Of a stretch of DNA of 64,000 nt, positions 37,423 through 45,650 are shown piece by piece; within the stretch, counting starts at the first letter, position 1, and every line of letters starts with the position of its first letter. The position numbers and the translations under genes were made by a program. Under the pieces are notes generated by a model. The model saw only the letters and a list, made by a program, of their open reading frames with translations. It made no database searches and had not been told where the DNA came from. The stretch is from an uncultured Blastocatellia bacterium (GTDB lineage: Bacteria > Acidobacteriota > Blastocatellia > Pyrinomonadales > Pyrinomonadaceae), in the NCBI GenBank assembly GCA_946480785.1, contig CAMLLD010000023.1, positions 6,040-70,039 on the forward strand. The letters run 5' to 3'.

Positions 37423-38219
37423 GCAAGCGCTTCGGCCAGCACTTCCTCAGAGACAAACGAACAATCCAACGCATCATCGACGCGCTCGCGCCACAGGCGG
37501 ACGAAACCATCGTCGAGATTGGTCCAGGCACCGGCGCACTGACCGCGCAACTAATCGAACAGGCCGGACGAGTCATTGCCGTCGAGTTTGACGACAAACT
37601 CACACCGCTCCTGACCGAACAGTTCGGCAGCTCCCCAAACTTCAAACTGATCATGGCCGACGCCCTCGCGACAGACTTTTGTCGCGAGATCCTTCCCGCA
37701 AAACACGCGCGACTTGTCGCGAACCTTCCCTACAACATCTCCACCGCGATTCTGCAACGACTAATCGAACAGCGCGCGTGCCTGACCGAAATGGTCGTGA
37801 TGCTGCAACGCGAAGTCGTCGAGCGAATCATGGCGCCCGCGGGTTCGAGCGAACGCGGTTATCTTTCTGTTTTGATCGAGGCGTACTGCGAAACAGAGAA
37901 ACTGTTTGACGTTGCGCCGGGCGCGTTTCGCCCGCCGCCAAAGGTCTGGAGCAGCGTGATGCGTCTGCAGTTTAGGCCACGGATGAACACGGATGTCACG
38001 GACGAAGAATTGTTGTGGGAAACAGTAAGCGCCGGGTTTGCGCAGAAACGGAAGACGATTTTAAACAACTTAAGGCAGGCGCATGGCCGGTTAGCTGAAG
38101 TGCTAAAGCGAAACGGCGGCGCGAGTATTGTGCTGTGTAAAGCTGGTATTGAATTGAAGCGCAGAGCCGAAACCCTAACCGTTGAGGAGTGGGGAAGACT
38201 CGTGCGTGCGATGGAATAG
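37419..38219 (+). CDS. rsmA: 16S rRNA dimethyladenosine transferase
   Basis: RsmA (KsgA) dimethylates two adjacent adenines near the 3' end of 16S rRNA. The start is GTG, overlapping the ribD stop as GTGA. The 266-residue protein shows SKRFGQHFLRDKRTIQRI at the start, EIGPGTGALTAQL near 32, NLPYNISTAIL near 104 and the C-terminal AGFAQKRKTILNNLRQA near 207. The stretch near 187-198, reading RPRMNTDVTDEE, is encoded by a copy of the dispersed repeat (37975-38003). The 3' end overlaps the convergent P450 gene by 45 bases. Confidence 0.95.
   Translation: MSKRFGQHFLRDKRTIQRIIDALAPQADETIVEIGPGTGALTAQLIEQAGRVIAVEFDDKLTPLLTEQFGSSPNFKLIMADALATDFCREILPAKHARLVANLPYNISTAILQRLIEQRACLTEMVVMLQREVVERIMAPAGSSERGYLSVLIEAYCETEKLFDVAPGAFRPPPKVWSSVMRLQFRPRMNTDVTDEELLWETVSAGFAQKRKTILNNLRQAHGRLAEVLKRNGGASIVLCKAGIELKRRAETLTVEEWGRLVRAME
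37975..38003. repeat. Copy of the dispersed repeat inside rsmA
   Basis: The bases 37975-38003 read ggccacggatgaacacggat followed by gtcacggac, nearly the same as the intergenic copy at 47605. Within rsmA it is translated in frame at a loop between the two lobes of the protein. Confidence 0.6.
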
Positions 38220-39533
38220 CTTCACCTTGATCCCGTTCTTCGGCCGCAACGAAAGCACCGGCAACACCTCCACCTCTTCTTCAACTACGAACCGGAACCG
38301 CTGCCCAATCGTCGCCAGCAACAAAACAATCTCCATCATCGCGAAGTAGTTCCCGATACACTGCCGTGGTCCACCACCAAACGGAAAGTAAGCATACTTC
38401 GGCAACGATTGCGTCGCTCCATTCGCCCAACGCTCCGGCACAAACTCATCCGCACGCTCGAAGAAGCGTTCATCGCGATGCGTCACCCACGGAAACGCAA
38501 ACAACTGCGTCCCTTTCGGCACGCGAAACCCGCCGATCTCAGTCTCCTCGAGCGCCTCGCGCCCGATCGCATACGCCGGCGGATACAAACGCATCGCCTC
38601 CTTCGCGATCATCTCCGTAAATTTCAACTGCGGCAGATCTGAAACCTGCGGCGCACGGCCGCCGAGTACCTCGTCCAGCTCCGCATGAAACTTCTGCTCA
38701 GCCTCCGGATGCCTCGCGAGCAAATACCAACTCCACGACAACGCGAGCGCCGTCGTCTCATGCCCCGCGAGAAACAGCGTCATCACTTCGTCGCGCAATT
38801 GCGCGTCGCTCATGCGGCTGCCGTCTTCGTCCTGCGCCTGCAACAGCATCGACAGCAGATCGCCTTCGTCGGTTCCACTCGCACGCCGCTCCGCGATAAT
38901 GCGAAACACGATGTTGTCGATCTCGCGCACGGCGTTGAAGTAGCGATAGTGCCCGGGCGTCGGCAGACGATTGTCGGCGACCCATTTCAACGTTGCCTGC
39001 GAAGCAAACGGCTGCGCGATCTGCGAGAGCATCGCGCCGACATGATCGGCATCACTCGAAACGTCGGAATTGAACAGCGTCTTGACGACGATCTCGAGCG
39101 TCAGGCGCGTCATGTCTTTCGCGAGGTTGCGCTGTTCGCCGTCACGCCACGCAGCCATCGCGCGCTGCGCGTATTGGACCATGATGTCGCCGTACGAGCT
39201 GATTCGCTGGCGATGAAACGCGGGTTGGGCCAGGCGGCGCTGGCGTCGCCAGAAGTCGCCTTCGCTGGTGACGAGCCCGTTCCCGACGAGCCGGTGAAAG
39301 AACGGCGAACGCAGCGATCCCGCTTTACGAAAGCTTTTCGCATTGGTCGCGAGCAGCGTTTCGATGTCCGCAGGGTTGTAGAGGAAGTAAGCGGTAACGT
39401 AGAGAAAGCGCGAGCGCACGACGTCGCCGTAATCGCGCTGCAGGCGGGTGACGAAGCCGAACATGTCGCGATTGAACTCGCGCATCACACCCATAATCAG
39501 GCTGCCCTTTGGTCCTGGTGGAAGCGCGTTCAT
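38175..39533 (-). CDS. Cytochrome P450
   Basis: The 452-residue haem monooxygenase starts at ATG 39533 (MNALPPGPKGSLIMGVMREF), overlapping the GNAT stop as ATGA; the longer open frame upstream is a reading of the GNAT gene in another frame. It has the I-helix AGHETTA near 290, the K-helix ExxR (KEAMR) near 345, PERW near 400 and the haem loop FPFGGGPRQCIGNYFAMME near 400-420 with the Cys ligand. No membrane anchor or fused reductase is seen. The layout resembles class I bacterial P450s of the CYP4/CYP102-like sequence clan; substrate unknown. Confidence 0.93.
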   Translation of the reverse strand: MNALPPGPKGSLIMGVMREFNRDMFGFVTRLQRDYGDVVRSRFLYVTAYFLYNPADIETLLATNAKSFRKAGSLRSPFFHRLVGNGLVTSEGDFWRRQRRLAQPAFHRQRISSYGDIMVQYAQRAMAAWRDGEQRNLAKDMTRLTLEIVVKTLFNSDVSSDADHVGAMLSQIAQPFASQATLKWVADNRLPTPGHYRYFNAVREIDNIVFRIIAERRASGTDEGDLLSMLLQAQDEDGSRMSDAQLRDEVMTLFLAGHETTALALSWSWYLLARHPEAEQKFHAELDEVLGGRAPQVSDLPQLKFTEMIAKEAMRLYPPAYAIGREALEETEIGGFRVPKGTQLFAFPWVTHRDERFFERADEFVPERWANGATQSLPKYAYFPFGGGPRQCIGNYFAMMEIVLLLATIGQRFRFVVEEEVEVLPVLSLRPKNGIKVKLFHRTHESSPLLNG

Positions 39534-39994
39534 TGCTGATTCTTGAGCAGATCGGTGTAAATGCCCGGCTCGCTGTCGGGAATGATGATCGCGCCGACAG
39601 TCTTCTGGTAGAAACGCACCGGGCCGGCGGCGCCGATGATGGCGTAGACGTAACCCATTTCTTTGAGCGCCTCGAGCGCGGCGAGTAAGAGAGCCTTTCC
39701 GACGCCGCTGTTTTTCGCACTCTCGACAACGCCCATTGGACCAAAGAACCCGCGCCGCGTGCATTCGTACGCGGCGAACCCGATCAACTCTCGTTCTTTC
39801 GTCGCCACAAAAACCGAAACCGGCTGGCGTGCAAACCCGACCGAGATCTCGTCCGCCCAGTTCGCGGAAAAATTCTCTCCAACGAACCTTCGCACCGTGC
39901 TGATCTCAAACGGCTGCGCTCGCCGCACGATGAACTCCGAGCGCGCGTTCTCCGGGGACGGTAGCTTCAACAGGTTTACAAGTAAGTCAGGCAT
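39530..39994 (-). CDS. GNAT family N-acetyltransferase
   Basis: The 154-residue protein has the acetyl-CoA-binding region GPMGVVESAKNSGVGKALLL near 84 (motif A, here NSGVGKA in place of R/Q-x-x-G-x-G/A) followed by AALEALKEMGYVYAIIGAAG and a C-terminal strand FYQKTVGAIII. It is translationally coupled to the P450 gene, suggesting that both act in one pathway. The substrate cannot be predicted. Confidence 0.82.
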   Translation of the reverse strand: MPDLLVNLLKLPSPENARSEFIVRRAQPFEISTVRRFVGENFSANWADEISVGFARQPVSVFVATKERELIGFAAYECTRRGFFGPMGVVESAKNSGVGKALLLAALEALKEMGYVYAIIGAAGPVRFYQKTVGAIIIPDSEPGIYTDLLKNQQ

Positions 39995-40088
39995 TGCGGA
40001 ACTGTCGACTGGGTTTCATCTGGTGGCCGTTTGAGGGCATTATACCTTACAGTTTGAGCCAACCGTTTTCGCAAAGGAGAAAGGCGCA

Positions 40089-40385
40089 ATGGTTAAGGTA
40101 GCACTATGGGTGAAGTTAAAAGCGAAACAGGGGAAAGAACAAGACGTGGCGAATTTCCTGCTTGGTGGATTGCCTTTGGTCGAGGCCGAGCCCAAGACGA
40201 TCGCGTGGTTTGCTTTGCAATTGTCACCGTCAACTTTCGGCATCTTCGACGCGTTTCCGGATGAGGAGGGTCGTCAGGCCCATTTGACCGGACGCGTTGC
40301 GGCGGCACTAATGGCGAAGGCCGGCGAGCTCTTAGCCGAACCTCCTTCGATTGAGAAAGTGGATGTGCTGGCCGCGAAGCTCTAA
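40089..40385 (+). CDS. ABM-domain (antibiotic biosynthesis monooxygenase-like) protein
   Basis: The 98-residue protein has a ferredoxin-like alpha/beta pattern: VKVALWVKLKAKQGKEQDVA, FLLGGLPLVEAEPKTIAWFA, STFGIFDAFPDEEGRQAHLT. The family includes cofactor-free monooxygenases and many proteins of unknown role. An aaaggaga sequence precedes the ATG by 10 bases. It is convergent with the M28 peptidase gene, the stops overlapping by four bases. Confidence 0.75.
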   Translation: MVKVALWVKLKAKQGKEQDVANFLLGGLPLVEAEPKTIAWFALQLSPSTFGIFDAFPDEEGRQAHLTGRVAAALMAKAGELLAEPPSIEKVDVLAAKL

Positions 40386-41824
40386 CGCGTCGGCGCTTGC
40401 CCGGGCAGCCACGTTGGACGAAACTCCGTGTTGCTCAACCACTGAATCGGGCGCACTAACGAATTCAACGAACGCGTCATGAACGCAAAGTCGATCTTAC
40501 TGAGTTCATCACTCGCGCGGTGATAATCCGTGTGCAACCCAAAACTCGAAACCGTGTGGGCCACCACACCACGGACCGCGAGCGTGTAGTTGTCCGAACG
40601 CTGAAAGAAATTCTGCTCGGGATGCGGATCGGCAACGAGCGCCGCGCCCTGGCGCACGAGCTCCGGACCAAGCGTCGAACGTTCGTAACCGGTGAGCCAC
40701 AACGTGCCCGGCGGCACCTTCGCATCCGGCCGCCCGAGCATTTCGAAATTGAAATCAGCGACGATCTTTTCGAGCGGCGCGGGCGAGTTGGCGATGAAGT
40801 AGCGCGCGCCGAAACCGCCGCGTTCCTCGCTGCCGAAACAGATGAAATAGATCGTGCGTCGCGGTCGTGGTCCGGCGGCGAGGACGCGCGCCATCTCCAG
40901 CACGGCCACACAGCCTGACGCATCATCATCAGCGCCATTGAAGATTTTGTCGCTGCCGGCGGCTTCGTTCACACCGAGATGATCGAGATGCGCGCTCAAC
41001 ATGATCGTTTCGCCGTTTGGATCGGAACCGCGCAATACGCCGACTGCATTCCACGTCGCACCCGCTTTGTCTTCTGCTACCGGTCCGGCGAATTCCATCT
41101 TTGCGCCCGCAGGCAGTGCGACAAGCGCATCGATCGCTTCCTTCTTCAATGCGATCACGATGAACTGATTTCCGCTGTTACCGTCGTTCGCGACTTGCGC
41201 CGGCAACGACGGCAGTTTCGCGTCACCCGCTTCGCGTGATTTCCGGTTCGCTTCTGATTCGAGCAGCACGACGCCCGCAGCTTGCGCGGCGCGCGCCTTG
41301 CGAACTGCATCCTGTCGCTGTTGTTGGTCCGCGCTTTCGCTCAACTTCACCAGCACGATCGCCCCCTTGGCGGGTGTGCCGTCTGGTTCGATGACTTGGA
41401 GGTCACCACTCACACGCGGCGCGCGCAAAAGTGAAACGAGAAAGTCACGCCCATACGTCCACTTCTGCGTGTTGCCGCCCGACGTGACCGTCAACACCGG
41501 CGCTTCAGTAAACTTCAACGACCCGAGCGTCACCTGCTGCACAAAACCCTTGTTGCCCGCAGCATCTGCATCGCCGCCACCTTCGAGACCAAACTGGCGA
41601 AATTGCGAGCCGATGTACTCCGCGGCAACGCGCTCGTAATTAGTTCCACTGCCGCGGCCCTGCATTGCGTCACTCGCCAAAAAACCTAACTCGGCGCGAA
41701 TGTTTCGTTCGAGAATCGGCGCGCTCGCTGCGACTGGTCCATTCTTGACTTGGGCGGGTGCGAAAGGAATTGCGGCCAACAACAGCCACACAAACAACGC
41801 CAACGTGAACCTGCGACGGATCAT
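40382..41824 (-). CDS. Secreted M28-family metallopeptidase with PA domain
   Basis: The zinc aminopeptidase-like protein has 480 residues from ATG 41824, after gaggagac. A signal peptide (TLALFVWLLLAAIPFAPAQ) comes first. A PA domain is inserted at about 125-245 (VIEPDGTPAKGAIVLVKLSE). The di-zinc site is visible as LSAHLDHLGV near 277, NGADDDASG near 300 and FGSEERGGFGARYF near 335, with a final His in SFGLHTDYHRASDE near 440. It probably trims peptides outside the cytoplasm. It is 28 bases downstream of the VWA-protein gene. Confidence 0.9.
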   Translation of the reverse strand: MIRRRFTLALFVWLLLAAIPFAPAQVKNGPVAASAPILERNIRAELGFLASDAMQGRGSGTNYERVAAEYIGSQFRQFGLEGGGDADAAGNKGFVQQVTLGSLKFTEAPVLTVTSGGNTQKWTYGRDFLVSLLRAPRVSGDLQVIEPDGTPAKGAIVLVKLSESADQQQRQDAVRKARAAQAAGVVLLESEANRKSREAGDAKLPSLPAQVANDGNSGNQFIVIALKKEAIDALVALPAGAKMEFAGPVAEDKAGATWNAVGVLRGSDPNGETIMLSAHLDHLGVNEAAGSDKIFNGADDDASGCVAVLEMARVLAAGPRPRRTIYFICFGSEERGGFGARYFIANSPAPLEKIVADFNFEMLGRPDAKVPPGTLWLTGYERSTLGPELVRQGAALVADPHPEQNFFQRSDNYTLAVRGVVAHTVSSFGLHTDYHRASDELSKIDFAFMTRSLNSLVRPIQWLSNTEFRPTWLPGQAPTR

Positions 41825-41852
41825 CGGGTCTCCTCGAAAACTGAATTTGAAA

Positions 41853-43472
41853 TCACTGAGCGTAGTAGCCGGGACGCGCACGCGCGACCAGATCCGGCCG
41901 GTTCACGATTGAAACCTGTACCCAGCGCCAACTGCCGTCGCGCGCCGGATTCGTCGGCTGGTAACCGAGACTGTAAACCTTGCCGAGATCGTTGATCACC
42001 TGCTCGTACACACCGTTCAGGTCAGATAGCTTACGCGCCTTGTAGTAACTACCGCCACTCTCCTGGGCCAGCAGATTCAGCGCGCGCCGCGCATTCTCGT
42101 ATTCCTGCTTCGTGAAAGGATTACCCATCGTCTCTTCAGTGTCGAGATAGATCGGCACGATCAGCGTGTCGGTTTGTCGCACCTGTTCGATCAGATCGGC
42201 GAACGTCGTCTGTGAGCCTTGTCCCGAACCACTCAGGAAAAGCGAGCCGTCAACGCCGTCGCTCATCAACACCACCGCGCGCCGGCGTTCGAGCGTCTTT
42301 GGTCCAAGCACCTTGTCGAGCGCAAACTTGATCGCGTCCCAGACGTGCGAGCCGCCCGCGCCTTCCATCTGCGCGACACTCGCCGCGAGTTGCGCGCGAT
42401 CGAGCGTGAGCGGGGAAACGACAGTCACGGTGTTGGAGAAGGTGACGATGGCGAGTCGATCGTTCGGCCGCGCCGCTTCGATGAAACGCAGCGTCGACGT
42501 TTTGATCAAGTCGCGTTTGTCGGAGGTCGATCCCGACAAGTCGATCAGCAATACGAGATCGAACGGCACGTCGGTCGATGCGAAGTAAGTGACGGTTTGT
42601 TCCTTACCGTTTTCGAGGACCTTGAAATCTTCCTTGTTGAGTGAGCCGACAAACGTCTTCGACTTGTCGTTGAAGACGCTCACGTTAAGATTTACGAGAT
42701 CAGTCTCAGTCTTTATCACGTCGCTGGGATCGACGTAAGTCCCGTCGATCGCCGAGGAAGCGAGAGCGTTGTTGAGCGAGTCGGCCAGTTCTTTCGAGAC
42801 TTTGCTTTCGGGTGGCTGGCGCGACTTAATGAGCGGCTTGCGGTAGGTGCGTTCGAGACTCCTGACGTTGTCCTCCATCGTCGACAAGCCAAATTCCGCG
42901 CGGCGATCGTCGACGTGCTTTTCGTCTTCGATCGGATAAAGCACCAGAAAGCCGCCCATGCTAACGGCTTGGGTGCCGAAGATCTGCTTCATCCCGGCGC
43001 TCACGCGCAAGCGATCGAAGAGACCGGCAAACTCCGGCTTCTGCGCCGGATCTTTTTTGATCGCGGCGAGGATCACGGGCAGCAGATCGCGTTGCAACTC
43101 GTAGGTGCCGCCGTTTTTCAGAATGTAGTAAGTGGCGGCGACACCTTCGCGATCGACGATTGCGGTCGTGGGCCAACCGTTGGTCTTGATCAGCTCGCAG
43201 AGTTTTGCGGTGCTAGTTTCGTAGAGCTTGTGGAGTTTTTCCTGGTCTGACTTCTTGGTTCGATCTTTGGCGACCAGTTCGTTCAACAGGTCCTGTTGCT
43301 TCGTGGCGATCTTGATCAGTTCCGCCTGGAGTTTTTTGTTGAGCGTTGCGGGTGGAGAGGAGTCCACCCGCGCGAGCATCTGTTTGATGTCGTCCGGTGT
43401 GAGGCACGACTGCGCTTGCGTCGTCACCGAACCACAGATACACACCAATACCGCTACTAAGAAGAACCTCAT
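41853..43472 (-). CDS. Secreted protein with VWFA-related acidobacterial domain
   Basis: The 539-residue protein has a signal peptide (FLVAVLVCICGSVTTQAQS). The first 240 residues are helical and unassigned and include a DUF6624-like stretch (WPTTAIVDREGVAATYYILK). From about 250 comes LVNLNVSVFNDKSKTFVGSL, and the VWA domain from about 300 has the MIDAS motif DLSGST (LVLLIDLSGSTSDKRDL), TFSNTVTVVSPL and LMSDGVDGS. The ending YSLGYQPTNPARDGSWRWVQ is characteristic of this domain. The role is probably protein-protein adhesion or assembly at the envelope. Confidence 0.87.
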   Translation of the reverse strand: MRFFLVAVLVCICGSVTTQAQSCLTPDDIKQMLARVDSSPPATLNKKLQAELIKIATKQQDLLNELVAKDRTKKSDQEKLHKLYETSTAKLCELIKTNGWPTTAIVDREGVAATYYILKNGGTYELQRDLLPVILAAIKKDPAQKPEFAGLFDRLRVSAGMKQIFGTQAVSMGGFLVLYPIEDEKHVDDRRAEFGLSTMEDNVRSLERTYRKPLIKSRQPPESKVSKELADSLNNALASSAIDGTYVDPSDVIKTETDLVNLNVSVFNDKSKTFVGSLNKEDFKVLENGKEQTVTYFASTDVPFDLVLLIDLSGSTSDKRDLIKTSTLRFIEAARPNDRLAIVTFSNTVTVVSPLTLDRAQLAASVAQMEGAGGSHVWDAIKFALDKVLGPKTLERRRAVVLMSDGVDGSLFLSGSGQGSQTTFADLIEQVRQTDTLIVPIYLDTEETMGNPFTKQEYENARRALNLLAQESGGSYYKARKLSDLNGVYEQVINDLGKVYSLGYQPTNPARDGSWRWVQVSIVNRPDLVARARPGYYAQ

Positions 43473-43482
43473 TACTTACATA

Positions 43483-43501
43483 CCACCGACGCCCTCGGTG
43501 G
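43483..43501. promoter_or_regulatory. Hairpin in the leader of the VWA-protein gene
   Basis: Arms 43483-43489 and 43495-43501 pair perfectly over 7 bp around a 5-base loop, ending 10 bases before the VWA gene start on the minus strand. On the plus strand it is followed by cgtttt, so it could also end plus-strand transcripts. Either role is possible. Confidence 0.35.
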
Positions 43502-43517
43502 CGTTTTACAACTTTTG

Positions 43518-45537
43518 TTAGCGCGCTGTTGTGCTACTCGGCGCGCTCGCTGCTTTCTTCACGTACTTGTCGTACCACGCCAGATAACGTTCCATGCGAT
43601 CGCGCTGGTAGCTCGGTCGTTGGATGCCGTGATTTTCATTTGGGTAGATTATCAATTGTGTGTCGATGCCGAGGCTGCGCAGCGCCTGATACATCTGCTG
43701 ACTGCCTTGCACCGGCACGTTGAAATCACGCTCGCCACCGAGAAACAGTGTTGGCGTTTGAATGCGATCGGCGTGCAGGAAAGGATACGAGATCTTCTGG
43801 TACGTCGCCCACGCCTGCGGATTCCACGGCGGCCCGATCTCGTAGTCATACTGAATGATGTACTGATCGGTGCCGTAGAACGCGACAGTGAATGCGGTGC
43901 CCGCGCCGCTGGTCGCGCCTTTGAAGCGCGTGTCGCTCGCAATCAAGTAGTCCGTCAGGATGCCGCCGTAACTCCAGCCGCCGACGCCGAGCTTGTCAGG
44001 ATCAGCGACGCCCATCGCGATAACGTGATCGACACCCGCGAGCAGGTCCTGCACTTCGTAGTTGCCCCAGTCAGCAAAGATCGCGCGCGAAAACTTTTGC
44101 CCGCGGCCGGCGCTGCCACGATAGTTGACGTTGAGCACGGCGTAACCATTGGCCGCAAAGAACTGCCGTTCACTGCTGAACGAATGCTGGTCCTGGCCGT
44201 TTGGACCACCGTGAATGCGCAGCAACAGCGGGACCTTCGTGCCCTTCACATAACCGACCGGATAAGTCAGCAGTCCATTAACGACCGTGCCGTCTTTACT
44301 CTTGAAGCTGACGTCTTCAGTTGCCCCAAGCTCCAGCTCGTTCATCAGCGCGTCGTTCTGGTGCGTGAGCTGGCGCAGTCCATTACTTTCCCAAACATAA
44401 ACCTCGCCGGGTTTCGAGTCGTTGCCGGAAATCGTGACGGTCTTTCCACCCGCGGAGATCAAATTGCCGACTACGACCGGCGGGGCCAGCAACCGTTCCG
44501 GCGCGCCGCCGCCAAGCTTGGCCGTCATCGGATAAACGGATCGATCATCGGTGACGACAAAAGTGATCGACTTGTTGTCGGCACTAAACTTCGGTGACGA
44601 CACGCCACGGTCGAGATCGTCCACCGCTTTGATCCGTATTGGCGGAGTGCTGCCGTCGGCCGGTACGAGCGCGAGACGGTCCATGCTGTACGCGCCATAC
44701 TTCTTTTCGTCGCCTTCGAGAAACGCGATCCACTTTCCGTCCGGGCTCCATTCGGGCCGCGAACGTCCGGCGCGCGTCGTTGCCGGCGTCAGCGCCTTCT
44801 CGATCGACTCGGCTTTCGCTTCGACGACGAACGGTTGCGCCGATGGATCGCGATCGGGATCGTCGCCGTGGTTGCTCATGAACGCGATGCGAGTGCCGTC
44901 GGGAGACCACGCAGGCGAGCTCTCGTCCCACTTGCTCTTCGTCAGCCGATCGAGTTTCTTCGTGGCGACGTCGAAGAGGTAGATGTAACTGTGGCGGCCC
45001 GAAAGCAGGTAGCCCTGGCCGTCCTGTTTGTAGCGGTAGCGATCGATCACGATCTGCTTCGGGATCTGGATCGCCGATGACGAGCGCGAGTCGTTTCGCG
45101 TCTGGCGACCACTCGTAGCCTTGCAGCCGGCCTTTGAGCTCCGTCAACTGCCACGCCTCGCCGCCGTTTCGATCGAGCAGCCAAACCTGATTGCCGCGCG
45201 CCTTGCCCGGCCGCGACGAAGTGAACGACAAGTACTTGCCGTCGGGACTCCAGCGCGGCGAACCTTCGCTCTCGTTACTGAACGTGATCTGCCTGTCGTT
45301 GCTCCCGTCGATACCGACCATCCAGATGTGCGAACTGGATTTGTCATCTTTGACGTTGACGGTGCTGACGACGTACGCGACGAACTTGCCGTCAGGCGAG
45401 ATTTGCGGATCGCCCACGTTGCGGAAGCGCGCGAGATCGTCGAGCGTCATCGGGTGACGCGCAGTTTGGGCGACGAGCACGCACGCGCAAGTTAGAACGA
45501 GCAGCAGCGAGAGAGAAGACAGGCGTCTGCGGTACAT
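43518..45537 (-). pseudogene. S9 family peptidase interrupted by a frameshift
   Basis: Two overlapping frames together make one prolyl-oligopeptidase-like protein. The first (from ATG 45537) gives a signal peptide and beta-propeller blades (DPQISPDGKFVAYVVSTV, SPRWSPDGKYLSFTSSRPGK) up to LALVIGDPDPEA. The second, in the +1 frame, continues PKQIVIDRYRYKQDGQGYLL and carries the rest of the propeller and the hydrolase domain, with the Ser in GGWSYGGILTDY and the His in NENHGIQRP. The switch falls at about 45060-45072, in the repeated gatccagatccc. The hydrolase part is intact from GTG 45050. Either this is a true recent mutation or an assembly error; the gene is otherwise normal. Confidence 0.85.
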
Positions 45538-45605
45538 GGGGTTTGGCCTCCTGAGAAACTGAACTGGGATGATCGATTACAGCCGCGCAGCGTCAGGAGT
45601 TTAAA

Positions 45606-45650
45606 CCACGGATTACACAGATTACAACGCATCCGTGTTAATTCATGTAG
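45606..45650. repeat. Dispersed short repeat, copy 3 (paired arms)
   Basis: Bases 45606-45626 read ccacggattacacagattac plus a; 45631-45650 is, on the minus strand, ctacatgaattaacacggat. The second arm includes the last codons and stop of the beta-propeller gene (stop at 45638-45640). Confidence 0.6.

Noticed and set aside
39534..39764. N-terminal extension of the P450
   Set aside because: It is an Arg-rich reading of the GNAT gene in another frame; the ATGA overlap at 39533 gives the natural start.
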